This document shows positions 17,548 through 26,043 of a stretch of DNA of 47,237 nucleotides, piece by piece; positions within the stretch are counted from its first letter, which is position 1; every line of letters starts with the position of its first letter. The stretch covers positions 1 through 47,237 of the forward strand of contig CADDZC010000025.1 in assembly GCA_902812365.1 (NCBI GenBank), in the 5' to 3' direction. Origin of the DNA: Acidobacteriota bacterium. GTDB lineage: Bacteria; Acidobacteriota; Terriglobia; UBA7540. The notes under the pieces are model-generated. The model searched no databases and had not been told where the DNA came from. It saw only the letters and a list, made by a program, of their open reading frames with translations. The translations under genes and the position numbers were made by a program.

Positions 17548-19218
17548 ATGACGGCCCGTTCATTCTGGCTGTGGTGGCGCTTGCTTTCGGGTTTCTTCCT
17601 CCGGTTCGCCGCCAGCGTGCTAGTCGCAGCTTGGGTAGCGCCGGCAGCCAGCGCCACCGACTGGTCAATCCTCTTCACGGCTCAGGATGTCCGCGACTGC
17701 CTTTCAACGCCCCAAGGTCGCGCCCTGGCGCTCAATTTCTGCCGCCGATTCGGGCTCGAGAAGGTGTATCTGGAAACGTTCCGAGACGGTTATCAAGCTG
17801 ACGCCGAGGCGCTCCGAACCGCACGAGACTTCTTTCATCGGGCGGGAATGACGGTAGCCGGCGGCGTGGCCACAACCCGTCTGGGCAAGCCCTCGACAGG
17901 ATGGGATCTGGTTGCCTGTTATACCGACCGGGCCAATCGCGAGCGGCTCGCGTCAATCTTCAGGTTCACAGCTTCGCTTTTTAACGACATCATCATTGAC
18001 GACTTCTTCTTTACCGACTGCGAGTGCTCGGAGTGTTCGGCCGCCCGCGGCGGATCTAGTTGGCGTGATTATCGCCGCCGGCTGATGCTCGACGTAAGCC
18101 GCGGCTCCGTGCTTGCACCCGCGCGCCAAGTCAACCCCGAGGTCAAGATTGTTCTGAAGTACCCGCAATGGTACGAAAGCTTTCAAGAGCGCGGTTACAC
18201 TGTAGAAAAGGAATCTCCGCTCTACGACGGAATCTTTGTCGGCACCGAGACGCGCGACCCCAGTTCCGACCACTGGGGGCACGCCGAACAGTATCGCGGC
18301 TTCTTCCTGTTCCGCTGGTTGACCGATCTCGCGGGCGCGAAAAACGACGGCGGGTGGTTTGATCCGTTCGGCACCGATGCGGCCTTTTACCTCGATCAGG
18401 CTTACGTCACCGTTCTGGCCGGTGCACCCGAAGTTTTCCTTTTCCATTACGGTGTGCTCGCCTCGTCCGCATACCAGGCGCAGGCGGAGGCCTTAGCATC
18501 TCAGCGCCCTTCCCTCGACCGGCTCGCCAAACTGACCGGCTCCTGGCAGGGAGTTCCCGCTTATAAGCCACCATCCAGCGATCCGGGCAAAGAGGCGTAT
18601 ATCTTCGACCGGCTCGGAATGTTAGCGATCCCGCTGCTGCCGGTGGCGCATTTTCCCGAGGGTTCGCGTGTGGCCGCCTTCGCCGAGCACGCGCTGGCCG
18701 ACCCCAACTTCGTTCCTGAGCTCAGGTCCTTCCTCAACGCGGGAGGAACGGCCCTGGTCAGCGAACGCTTGGCGCATCGTCTTAACGCCGATCCCCGCCT
18801 GCCGGGACCCGCCACGCTCGATCTTCAAGAAGGAAGCGACTTCAAACAGATCGGCGTCGCCCGGGGCAAAATTGTCGTATTTTCCGACGCGCTGGCCGGG
18901 CTTGCGTACGTCGACGGCCACAACCAGGTAGCACAACCCACACCAGAGTTGCGGGCCGCGCTCGCTAACTTGCGGGAGACGGTCTCGCAATTCACGCCGA
19001 CCTCGTTCGACGCGCCCCCGCGCGTAGCCATCTTCCCGATGCGTGGCCGCGTGGCCGTAGATAACTTCACTGAGCTTCCGGTTGCCTGTCACCTCGACGG
19101 CATGAGCGGAATGGCCAGTCGTTTGCAACTGGTCTGGTCAAGCCCAGGAGCTACTCTCGCCTCCGACGGCGCGACGCTTCGCCTGCCGCCCCATGCCCTG
19201 ATCGTAGTCGGGCAATGA
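17548..19218 (+). CDS. Secreted protein of unknown function with a glycosidase-like TIM-barrel look
   Basis: 556 residues. The N-terminus is a signal peptide (FFLRFAASVLVAAWVAPAASA). Residues ~38-330 alternate strands and helices like a TIM barrel. They include VYLETFRDGY, a helix after GMTVAGGVATT, and a striking acidic/cysteine segment IIIDDFFFTDCECSECSAA, where paired aspartates at a strand end recall glycosidase active sites and the three cysteines could bind a metal. Residues ~360-480 look like a small alpha/beta domain (FLNAGGTALVSERLA), like the beta-galactosidase trimerisation/GATase-type domain. A beta-sandwich tail closes it. I do not recognise a named family. Role as an extracytoplasmic carbohydrate-active enzyme is inference. 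Confidence 0.75.
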   Translation: MTARSFWLWWRLLSGFFLRFAASVLVAAWVAPAASATDWSILFTAQDVRDCLSTPQGRALALNFCRRFGLEKVYLETFRDGYQADAEALRTARDFFHRAGMTVAGGVATTRLGKPSTGWDLVACYTDRANRERLASIFRFTASLFNDIIIDDFFFTDCECSECSAARGGSSWRDYRRRLMLDVSRGSVLAPARQVNPEVKIVLKYPQWYESFQERGYTVEKESPLYDGIFVGTETRDPSSDHWGHAEQYRGFFLFRWLTDLAGAKNDGGWFDPFGTDAAFYLDQAYVTVLAGAPEVFLFHYGVLASSAYQAQAEALASQRPSLDRLAKLTGSWQGVPAYKPPSSDPGKEAYIFDRLGMLAIPLLPVAHFPEGSRVAAFAEHALADPNFVPELRSFLNAGGTALVSERLAHRLNADPRLPGPATLDLQEGSDFKQIGVARGKIVVFSDALAGLAYVDGHNQVAQPTPELRAALANLRETVSQFTPTSFDAPPRVAIFPMRGRVAVDNFTELPVACHLDGMSGMASRLQLVWSSPGATLASDGATLRLPPHALIVVGQ

Positions 19219-19233
19219 GCGGGTTGCCAGCGA

Positions 19234-20220
19234 TCACGGAGTACGAGACTGAACGCCGCCTTGACTGTCGCGGTCCGGCCCCACCGAGGGGGCAGTCGCC
19301 ACCCCACGGGCTACCTGGTTCGGCCTCGATCCCGCCTTCCGCCCCACGATGACCACTTCACCGAAGTAACGGCGCAAGGGCGGGCATAACGCGATGAGCA
19401 TACGGTCTGCGGCTGCCACCGCGACCAAACAGGCTCGCTTCAGGCACCGCGAGGCGAGCGTGCGAGGGGGATCGGGGAAAAAGCGCTGGAGGCGTCCGAG
19501 AAAATTAAAGAAACAGATTTCGGGCGACTCCAGCAGCCCCCGGATATAGTCAAGGTCCTGCTGAACCAATTGTTTTTCTTCCGCACTCACACGCTTTCCG
19601 ATTGGCAGCGCATCGCGCACCTTCTGAAATCGCTGGCTTAAAGCAATCGGCTCAACAAAGACGGCCGTGCCTTCGGGCTTCAGACTCCGGAGCACGACTG
19701 GAACTACCGCATGAATGTCCACGTGGTGCAGCACGGCGTAACACAAGACGGCATCGAAGCGGTCAGGGGGAAGCGGCGATTGCGTTACGTCGATCGCCGC
19801 GAGTTCGACGCGATCCTCGACACCGTCCAGGCGAGCGCGCTGCTCAGCCAGGGCGACCAGCTCGGGTGAAATGTCGACGCCCGTCACCCGGGCGCCCAGC
19901 CTGGCCAACTGCGTCGTGATCTCGCCTTCGCCACATCCAAAATCCAGGATGCTCCGGCCCGCCAGGTTCCCCAGTTTCTTAAAAGCGAAATCCTTAGGAA
20001 AAGCCCACGAAAACCTTAAACGCCGGTAACGCTCAATGATGTGATCGGGCGTAGCCGTGAGGTTCGCGAGCCGGCGGGCGCGCTCCGCCTGGAAGGCTAA
20101 CTCCTGGCCGACGCGATTGACTTCACGCTCCATCTCGGTTTCTTGCCGGATGGCGAAAAATGCCGATCGAGCCTCCAGACCGCCTTCCCGGGCCAACTCG
20201 GCCAACCCCGGGGCGGTCAT
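19234..20220 (-). CDS. Class I SAM-dependent methyltransferase
   Basis: 328 residues. The Rossmann-fold core begins at ILDFGCGEGEITTQLA (SAM-binding motif I) and continues through VTGVDIS and FDAVLCYAVLHHVD, with RSLKPEGTAVFVEP after it. An N-terminal ~85-residue helical region and a C-terminal helical/hydrophobic region (CLVAVAAADRMLIALC) flank it. It is the third gene of a minus-strand operon after a nucleotide-sugar dehydrogenase and a glycosyltransferase (23 bp gap), so a sugar or polysaccharide intermediate is the most likely substrate. That is inference. Confidence 0.85.
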   Translation of the reverse strand: MTAPGLAELAREGGLEARSAFFAIRQETEMEREVNRVGQELAFQAERARRLANLTATPDHIIERYRRLRFSWAFPKDFAFKKLGNLAGRSILDFGCGEGEITTQLARLGARVTGVDISPELVALAEQRARLDGVEDRVELAAIDVTQSPLPPDRFDAVLCYAVLHHVDIHAVVPVVLRSLKPEGTAVFVEPIALSQRFQKVRDALPIGKRVSAEEKQLVQQDLDYIRGLLESPEICFFNFLGRLQRFFPDPPRTLASRCLKRACLVAVAAADRMLIALCPPLRRYFGEVVIVGRKAGSRPNQVARGVATAPSVGPDRDSQGGVQSRTP

Positions 20221-20243
20221 CGAGAATCACTCGTCGCCCGCCA

Positions 20244-21467
20244 TCAAACCGCGGCACAGCGGGCTCCGGCACGAAGAACGCCTTCGAGGATGTCTTCGAA
20301 CTGCCGGGCGACCGCGCTCCAACTGTAGTGCCTCTCCACCAATCGCCGCGCCGCAATTCCCAGCTGCCGGCGGCGCTCCCTATCGCGCAATAAGTCGGTC
20401 ACGCGGCTTGCAAAATCCTGAGGAGTGTCAGCCAGCACGATATTCTCTCCGTCCCGGACGGGAAGCCCTTCCGCGCCAATCGTCGTCGAGACCACGGCCT
20501 TGCCCATCGCCAGCGCTTCAAAAATCTTCAGCCGCGTGCCGCCGCCTACGCGAAGGGGGACGATGTAAACGGCGGCCGCGCGCACATAAGGGCGGATGTC
20601 CTCGACGCGCCCCGTGACCCGGATGCCCGTGTCGCTCATAGCAAGCGCCTTTAACCGGGCCGAGGGCCGGCGCCCAACGATCCACAGAGTGGCGTGCGGA
20701 AATTCCTGCCGAATGCGGGGCAGAATCCGGTCAACGAAATAAACGACGGCGTCCTCATTGGGTAGCCAGTCCATCGAGCCGGTAAAGACTAAAGTGGCCG
20801 CTTGCTCCTCGGAGGGTGCGGGTTGAAAATACTCCACATCGACGCCGGTGGGAATTACAAAGGTCTTCTCGGCCGCGGCGCTGCGGGCGAAGTGGCGGCG
20901 ATCGTGTTCGGAGACCGTCACCACAGCATCGGCCCGGCTCGCGTAGCGGCGCTCCGCGCGATCCATCAGGTAATATTCCCTCCACGACAGCAGCTTCCAT
21001 AGCGGATTGCGGGCAACTTGACCGTGGCGCCGCCAGATGGCGGCCTCGATATTGTGGGCAAACAGGACCTTAACCGGCGGAGCGTCCCAGGGAACCACGC
21101 CTCCGGCAATGGCGAAGTCGCACAGCAATATGTCGCAGGGCTCCTGCTGGAGCAGGTCGCCCAGCCGCCGCCCGACCCTGGGAGGACAGAACTTAGCGAT
21201 GTTATAGGGAAGCCCAGAGAAGAGCTGACGAGCATAATAAAGCCCCTCGGCGAAGCTCTTGGGCGCAGGCAGATCGAGCGGCAAGAGGACGAGGCGGCGG
21301 AACAGCGGCGCCAGCCCCGGATGTTCGTCGTTCGCGTGCGCCGCATAGAACGTAAACAGCGTCACCTCGTGACGGCGCGCGAGCTCGTGAAGAAGGTGAT
21401 AGCTGCGGATCTTGCCGCCGGTGTCCAGGGGCACGAGTCCGCCGGCTTTGACCCACAGAATCCTCAT
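20244..21467 (-). CDS. Glycosyltransferase family 4 (GT-B fold)
   Basis: 407 residues. The N-terminal domain opens RILWVKAGGLVPLDTGGKIRSYHL and contains a DILLCDFAIAG strand. The C-terminal domain has IPTGVDVEYFQP, LVFTGSMDWLPNEDAVVYF, LWIVGRRPS and the donor-binding region VPLRVGGGTRLKIFEALAMGKAVVSTTIGAEGL, with the EX7E-like acid pair. It transfers a sugar from a nucleotide donor in building an exopolysaccharide or O-antigen-like glycan. The opening resembles the exosortase-associated sugar transferases, but no exosortase or PEP-CTERM gene is in the window. It starts 6 bp after the dehydrogenase stop. Confidence 0.9.
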   Translation of the reverse strand: MRILWVKAGGLVPLDTGGKIRSYHLLHELARRHEVTLFTFYAAHANDEHPGLAPLFRRLVLLPLDLPAPKSFAEGLYYARQLFSGLPYNIAKFCPPRVGRRLGDLLQQEPCDILLCDFAIAGGVVPWDAPPVKVLFAHNIEAAIWRRHGQVARNPLWKLLSWREYYLMDRAERRYASRADAVVTVSEHDRRHFARSAAAEKTFVIPTGVDVEYFQPAPSEEQAATLVFTGSMDWLPNEDAVVYFVDRILPRIRQEFPHATLWIVGRRPSARLKALAMSDTGIRVTGRVEDIRPYVRAAAVYIVPLRVGGGTRLKIFEALAMGKAVVSTTIGAEGLPVRDGENIVLADTPQDFASRVTDLLRDRERRRQLGIAARRLVERHYSWSAVARQFEDILEGVLRAGARCAAV

Positions 21468-21473
21468 GGCGAC

Positions 21474-22817
21474 TCACCAACAGATGCCTTGGTAATGTTC
21501 GTTCGCCGCGGGGCGCCGCGACTTGTCAAGGTTGACGAGGTCAATCACCGTCTGCTCTGGCCGCAAACAGCGGGCCAGCTCGTCGCGACTGACCGAGCTC
21601 GTGCCGATCACCACGACCTCGGCCCGCGCGAGCGCGTCTTCGAGGCGATTCTCCAGAAGCTGGCCAATATGGGGAATCGTTTCTTCAATGAACTGCCGGT
21701 TTGATCCGGCGATCCGGCCGAGCGACACGTACCGGTCCCACACCCGAACCTCGCATCCCTCGCCGAGCAGACGTTTGATCAGTTGCACCTGCGGACTCTC
21801 GCGCAGATCGTCGGTTCCCGCCTTGAAACTGAGGCCGAGCACGCCGATGCGCCTCTTCTTTGTCGCCAAGATAGCCTCCACAGCGCGCTCGATGTGTTGA
21901 CTGTTGCTCGGCAGCAGCGATTCCAGCAAGGGAAGGCGCAGGTCGAGCTCTTTGGCTTTGTAGTTCAAAGCTCGAACATCCTTGGGTAGGCATGAGCCGC
22001 CGAACGCGAAACCAGGTGAGAGATAGGCGGGGGAAATATTCAGTCGCGTATCGGACGTGAAGATTCGCGTCACCACATCCGTATCAACGCCGAGCTGCTT
22101 GGCCAGCGTTCCCATTTCATTGGCGAAAGCCACCTTGAGCGCGTGAAAGGCATTCGAGACGTACTTGACCATCTCCGCCACTTCGAGCGAGGTTTCGTAA
22201 ACCTTACCCGGAACCCAATCGTAGAGTTCGCGTAGCAAGGTGAGATCGGCCGGGTCTTGGGCTCCCAGGACGGTATAGGGCGGCTCGCGAAAATCCGCGA
22301 TGGCCGTTCCCTCGCGCATGAATTCAGGGTTGTAACAGACGGCGAAATCCGCGCCCGCCCGTTTCCCGCTCACCGCTTGGAGCACCGGAATGACAACCGC
22401 GCGGGTGCTGCCGGGCAAGATCGTGCTGCGAATGACGACGGCGTGCCGCGATCGTTTGCGGGCCAGTCCCTGCCCGATCTCCCGGCAGACATGCTCGATG
22501 TGAGAAAGGTCCAGTCTGCCGTTCGGCCGGCTGGGCGTACCCACGCAGACGAACGAGACGTCGGATTCTAACACCGCCCGCGTCGCGTCGCTCGTGGCGT
22601 GAAGACGGCAGGCCCGATAGGCGCCCGCCACCAGATCATCGATTTGGGCCTCGATGATGGTGCTGCGGCCGCTGTTCAAGGCTTCAACCTTGGCCGGATT
22701 CATGTCCACGCCGATCACCGTGTGACCGCGGTTGGAAAAACAGGCTGCAGTAACACATCCGACGTAACCGAGGCCAAAAACGCTGATCGTATGAGGGGCA
22801 CCGCCCATCGTCCTCAC
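21474..22817 (-). CDS. Nucleotide-sugar 6-dehydrogenase (UDP-glucose/GDP-mannose dehydrogenase family)
   Basis: 447 residues from a GTG at 22817; an ATG at 22808 is an alternative. The N-terminal Rossmann domain has ISVFGLGYVGCVTAACF and VIGVDMN. The middle has VCVGTPSRPNG, STILPGST and NPEFMREGTAI. The catalytic cysteine is in FGGSCLPKDVRAL, and the C-terminal domain has GLSFKAGTDDLRESP. The enzyme oxidises a UDP- or GDP-hexose twice to the uronic acid. The sequence style is closest to the AlgD-type GDP-mannose subgroup, but the substrate is not certain. It heads the polysaccharide operon. Confidence 0.92.
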   Translation of the reverse strand: MRTMGGAPHTISVFGLGYVGCVTAACFSNRGHTVIGVDMNPAKVEALNSGRSTIIEAQIDDLVAGAYRACRLHATSDATRAVLESDVSFVCVGTPSRPNGRLDLSHIEHVCREIGQGLARKRSRHAVVIRSTILPGSTRAVVIPVLQAVSGKRAGADFAVCYNPEFMREGTAIADFREPPYTVLGAQDPADLTLLRELYDWVPGKVYETSLEVAEMVKYVSNAFHALKVAFANEMGTLAKQLGVDTDVVTRIFTSDTRLNISPAYLSPGFAFGGSCLPKDVRALNYKAKELDLRLPLLESLLPSNSQHIERAVEAILATKKRRIGVLGLSFKAGTDDLRESPQVQLIKRLLGEGCEVRVWDRYVSLGRIAGSNRQFIEETIPHIGQLLENRLEDALARAEVVVIGTSSVSRDELARCLRPEQTVIDLVNLDKSRRPAANEHYQGICW

Positions 22818-22880
22818 GTCTCCATCAGCGCGGGGCCATTCTTCGACCGGCCCGCCAGCCGCTTAGCCCGCGATGGTATC

Positions 22881-22889
22881 AGCATAACA
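22881..22889 (-). promoter_or_regulatory. Extended -10 promoter for the polysaccharide operon
   Basis: On the minus strand TGTTATGCT matches TGnTATGCT. It lies about 60 bp before the dehydrogenase start. No clear -35 box. Confidence 0.35.
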
Positions 22890-22981
22890 TCATTCCGGCC
22901 CGAGCCTCACCGGTGAGGACCGCAATCCGGGGCCGCGACCAGCCCGGCGCCGGGAACGCCCGCGGTGTGGCGAGGGAGTCA

Positions 22982-22990
22982 TGTTACACT
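22982..22990 (+). promoter_or_regulatory. Extended -10 promoter for the CAT-anticodon tRNA
   Basis: TGTTACACT matches TGnTACACT, about 92 bp upstream of the mature tRNA 5' end. No convincing -35 box. Confidence 0.3.
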
Positions 22991-23081
22991 GCGCGAAGGA
23001 TGTTCGGAGCAGGGTGGGTGAATGGCGCCGGAACCGGCGAAAGAGCCGCGTGAAACCATGCCCGTCCGCCCCTTCGCACAC

Positions 23082-23155
23082 GGGCCCATAGCTCAGCCGG
23101 TCAGAGCAGCGGACTCATAATCCGTTGGTCGCAGGTTCGAATCCTGCTGGGCCCA
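23082..23155 (+). tRNA. tRNA with CAT anticodon, probably tRNA-Ile2 (lysidine type)
   Basis: 74 nt with a full cloverleaf: acceptor GGGCCCA/TGGGCCC, D stem GCTC/GAGC, anticodon stem GCGGA/TCCGT around loop CTCATAA, T arm GCAGG-TTCGAAT-CCTGC, discriminator A. The encoded 3' end reads CCT, so CCA is added after transcription. Elongator Met and Ile2 share the CAT anticodon. The TTGGTCGC variable region and GC-rich acceptor resemble bacterial Ile2, whose C34 is changed to lysidine by TilS. Isotype is therefore probable, not certain. An integrase remnant begins at its 3' end. Confidence 0.93.
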
Positions 23156-23442
23156 CCTCTGTTTTCAACAGCTTGAGGGTCTGGGAGGGCCGCGTCTTGC
23201 CGGTTCGATTGCACGCGGTTTACGAACTTCGGGTGACTCGCTGGCGAGTCGAGGCGCTCCGCCCAATCGATATTGCCTTTAGGAATGGACTGCCCGCAAT
23301 TGTCGGCCGTGGCATCAGTCGACCTGTGGTTCAATTGTTCTTTGACTTGCACCAGGCTCTCGCCCTTCCGGAATACAAGGCAGAGGAGTCTTAGCCCAGC
23401 GGGTGCGCCCGTGAGAAGTTGAAAGGATCGCTTGATGTTCGT
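23101..23442 (-). pseudogene. Decayed tyrosine recombinase (phage-type integrase) remnant abutting the tRNA
   Basis: On the minus strand the segment 23442-23245 encodes a string recognisable as the end of a tyrosine integrase: RKGESLVQVKEQLNHRSTD, then ADNCG and IPKGNIDWAERLD. Intact relatives read approximately GESLAYVKEQLGHHSIQ, DTYGH and IPGANxxWVDRLD. The catalytic tyrosine position is Cys, the HxxR motif seems deleted (only CLVF precedes RKGES), and no N-terminal half is present. The frame then runs antisense into the tRNA, as for integrases whose attachment site is the tRNA 3' end. It is a dead trace of an integrated element. Confidence 0.65.
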
Positions 23443-23938
23443 TGCGGCCAGGGAATGGTAGGAGTACGAGCGTGCTGGGCCTTGTTGAGTGCTGATCGGT
23501 TCAGATGGTGCGGCCGTAGTCACCGGAAAATGGCAGCGCCAGGCTCGGGAGGGGCAAGCAGAGGGACGAGGGAGCGGGCTGGAACTCGGCGATCTCAGGG
23601 AGTGGTAACGGGCGGCGCCCGCTGCAACTATCTGGCGGCCACAACCAGCCAGTCGAGGATGTGCGAGGGAGAAAGGTTCAAAGGTGTTCTACGCCGGGGG
23701 GCACGGCCAGCTCTCCAGTCCGCTTTTCTCTTGCGCCGAGCCAGGGTGCTGCCCAGGCGCTCTGGCTTCTGCCGCGGTGGCGTCGGCGCGGTGGCTGAGC
23801 GCAGACTTTTCCGAGCGCTATGGAAGGTGACGCAGGGATGGATGGGGAGGCCGGCTGCCGGTTGAGCTCTGGCGGCAGAAGCCGGCCGGGGGGACAATGG
23901 CCGGCAAGGCTTGCAAGTGACTGTATTTACGCGCCTTC
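23443..23938. other. Non-coding or decayed sequence between integrase remnant and lipid cluster
   Basis: Open frames here have no protein-like composition and I recognise nothing in them. A GC-rich inverted repeat (GCCGGCC/GGCCGGC, about 23881-23905) precedes the promoter at 23939. The stretch may be leftover of the lost mobile element; that is inference. Confidence 0.45.
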
Positions 23939-23966
23939 TTGACGTCGTGCGGCGGCGGGATATAAT
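23939..23966 (+). promoter_or_regulatory. Strong sigma70-like promoter of the lipid gene cluster
   Basis: TTGACG, a 16-bp spacer and a perfect TATAAT. The predicted start is about 23973 and the first gene begins at 23996, so the leader is short. Confidence 0.6.
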
Positions 23967-23995
23967 GGAAGGGATAGGCGTACCGAGGCCGAGCC

Positions 23996-24505
23996 GTGTT
24001 TATCAGTCTGGAAGAGCTGAAGCTGCACCGGATTCAGGTGAAAAAGACGTATGAAGTCGGGGCCTTGGACTACCACAGCGACGACTTCCGGCAAATCGGC
24101 GCGCTGAACGTGGAAGCAACGGCGGAACTGCTCGGCTCGGAAATCCGCATTTGGGGACACCTCGGGACGCGTCTGGAGGCGGTGTGCGATCGCTGCCTGC
24201 GGCCCGTGGAATTGCCGGCGGAAACGGATTTCGACCTTGCGTATCGCCCCATCGAGAGCATCGCGCGGGAGGAGGAAGTGGAAATCTCGCCGGATGAGTT
24301 GGAAGTGGGCTTCTATGCTGGCGAGGGCATCGACTTGGCTGACGTGGTGACGGAACAGGTGAACCTCTTCATGCCGATGAAGGTGGTCTGCCGGGCGGAC
24401 TGCCGGGGGCTATGTCCGGTGTGCGGCACGGACCTGAATGTGACCTCGTGTCGCTGCAGGACGGTGGCGAGCGACTCACCCTTTGCCTCGTTGCTGGGCG
24501 GCTGA
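23996..24505 (+). CDS. yceD: DUF177/YceD family protein
   Basis: 169 residues from a GTG, with GAGG 8 nt upstream. It has the family's two paired-cysteine elements: CDRCLRPVELP in the middle, and a C-terminal cluster CRADCRGLCPVCGTDLN ending CRC, likely a zinc site. The tail SPFASLLGG is typical (family members end near xFxxLxxL). YceD lies before rpmF in most bacteria and has been linked to 23S rRNA/50S maturation in plants and E. coli. Here too it comes directly before rpmF and plsX, the conserved order. Confidence 0.92.
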   Translation: MFISLEELKLHRIQVKKTYEVGALDYHSDDFRQIGALNVEATAELLGSEIRIWGHLGTRLEAVCDRCLRPVELPAETDFDLAYRPIESIAREEEVEISPDELEVGFYAGEGIDLADVVTEQVNLFMPMKVVCRADCRGLCPVCGTDLNVTSCRCRTVASDSPFASLLGG

Positions 24506-24667
24506 AGACGTGACGGCCCGAGCGTGAGTGAGAAAAGGTCGACCGCCAGTCTTCAGGCGGTTCCCCTTCCCCTGGATTCCTGGACGCTTTTTGAATTATA
24601 GTCTTGAATCTCTAATTTGCGCGCGAGGGAGGAGGCTTCAGCCTGCAAACCTCGCCCGAGGTTACTT

Positions 24668-24853
24668 ATGCCCAACCCGAAACGACGACATTCCAAGGCG
24701 AGACGTAATCGGCGGCGAGCTCACGACTATCTGATCGCTGCCGTGCTGGCCGAATGCCCTCACTGCCACGAAGCCAAGTTGCCTCATCAGGCGTGCCCGC
24801 ACTGCGGGTACTACAGGCGGCGCGAAGTCATCTTGGTCAAGGAGAGCGAGTAA
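24668..24853 (+). CDS. rpmF: 50S ribosomal protein L32
   Basis: 61 residues from the ATG at 24668. It begins MPNPKRRHSKARRNRRRAHD and carries a four-cysteine zinc ribbon (CPHCHEAKLPHQACPHCG), followed by YYRRREVI. This is the zinc-binding (C+) form of L32, a structural protein near the tRNA exit side of the large subunit. It sits in the conserved yceD-rpmF-plsX order. An AT-rich stretch at 24591-24618 (TTGAAT, 16 bp, TAATTT) could be an extra internal promoter. Confidence 0.96.
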   Translation: MPNPKRRHSKARRNRRRAHDYLIAAVLAECPHCHEAKLPHQACPHCGYYRRREVILVKESE

Positions 24854-24944
24854 GAACCGCAGTCGAAAGGGGGCGGCGGGCCCTGGGCTAGGCCTGCGGT
24901 TCGAGCGCGTCGTCTGGAAAGGCCTTGGCCTTTAACCCTGTCGT

Positions 24945-25958
24945 ATGAGACGGATCGCAGTAGACGCGATGGGTACGGATGCGGCCCCGCAGGCGGAGGT
25001 CGAAGGAGCGATCCAGGCAGCACGGGAGCGCTTAGCTGAAGTTTTGCTGGTGGGTCCTCAGGAGATGCTGAAGCGGGAACTGGGGCGCCACCACGAAGCT
25101 CGGAGTCTGCGCATCGAGATCGTGCATGCGAGCGAAGCTGTCACCATGGAAGATGCTGCAGCTAAAGCATTTAGGCGCAAAAGGGACTCATCGATGCGGG
25201 TGGCAGCCAGGCTCGTCAGGGATGGCGAGGCCGACGGACTCATCAGCGCCGGAAACACCGGTGCCGTGATGGCAACGGCCAAAATCGTATTAGGCACGCT
25301 CGAGGGTGTCGATCGCCCGGCGCTTGCGGCGGTGTTTCCGACCTCGAAGCGGAAGGCTTCGGTGCTGCTCGACGTCGGCGCCAACGTAGACTGTAAGCCC
25401 CATCATCTTCAACAATTTGCGGTGATGGGTGAGATTTATTACCGAGTCATCTTTGGAATCCATCGGCCCAAAGTGGGCCTGCTATCGATCGGTTCGGAGG
25501 ACCATAAAGGCAACGAGCTGACGCGCGAGGCGCTCGGGTTGTTGAAGCATCTGCCGGTTCATTTCGTGGGCAACGTCGAGGGCCGCGACCTCTACAACGG
25601 GAGCGTGGATGTCATTGTCTGCGACGGATTTATCGGCAATGTGGCGCTTAAAATCAGCGAAGGGCTGGTCGAGGCTGTCTCCAGCCTCTTAAAAGAAGCT
25701 CTCTCGAGCACGCTCTCGTCAAAAGTTGGCTATGTCCTTTCCAGAAAAGCATTTAGAGACTTCAAAAGACGGGTGGATTACTCGGAATACGGAGGCGCCC
25801 CGCTGCTCGGCGTCAAGGGGGTCTGCCTGATTTGCCATGGAGCCTCCAACTCGAACGCGATTAAGAACGCCATTCGGGTGGCGGCGGAGTTCGCGGAGGG
25901 GCGGATCAACGAGAAGATCGAGCGGGAGCTAGCCATCCGGTCACTGAGCCAGAACTGA
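24945..25958 (+). CDS. plsX: Phosphate acyltransferase PlsX
   Basis: 337 residues. It makes acyl-phosphate from acyl-ACP for phospholipid synthesis (used by PlsY). It opens [19 protein letters not shown], the family phosphate-binding start, followed by [56 protein letters not shown] and [17 protein letters not shown]. Length and motifs are normal. It is peripheral to the inner membrane in known cases. Placed between rpmF and fabH as in many bacteria. Confidence 0.97.
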   Translation: MRRIAVDAMGTDAAPQAEVEGAIQAARERLAEVLLVGPQEMLKRELGRHHEARSLRIEIVHASEAVTMEDAAAKAFRRKRDSSMRVAARLVRDGEADGLISAGNTGAVMATAKIVLGTLEGVDRPALAAVFPTSKRKASVLLDVGANVDCKPHHLQQFAVMGEIYYRVIFGIHRPKVGLLSIGSEDHKGNELTREALGLLKHLPVHFVGNVEGRDLYNGSVDVIVCDGFIGNVALKISEGLVEAVSSLLKEALSSTLSSKVGYVLSRKAFRDFKRRVDYSEYGGAPLLGVKGVCLICHGASNSNAIKNAIRVAAEFAEGRINEKIERELAIRSLSQN

Positions 25959-25973
25959 GGATCGCCGTTTTAG

Positions 25974-26005
25974 TTGCTTAATATATTGAAAATAAACAAC
26001 TTAAT
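25974..26005 (+). repeat. AT-rich TTGAAAA-box element upstream of fabH
   Basis: The sequence GCTTAATATATTGAAAATAA, followed by ACAACTTA, stands out as AT-rich in a GC-rich cluster. It resembles the repeated motif at 37845-38070 as read on the minus strand there (CACTATATTATTGAAAACAA). It lies 38 bp before the fabH start, in sense orientation. It could be a regulatory site or a dispersed repeat. Confidence 0.4.
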
Positions 26006-26043
26006 TTGCACGACGCGGGTGAATCCAAGTCAACGGAGCTGAC

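Noticed and set aside
23101-23160. A protein-like string RIRTCDQRIMSPLL in the minus frame over the tRNA
   Set aside because: It is the translation of the antisense strand of the tRNA and recurs wherever an integrase frame runs into a tRNA attachment site. It is not evidence of a separate protein.
23419-23865. A 148-codon plus-strand frame after the integrase remnant
   Set aside because: Arg/Gly-rich with no domain-like pattern, and it lies in a region without coding signal.
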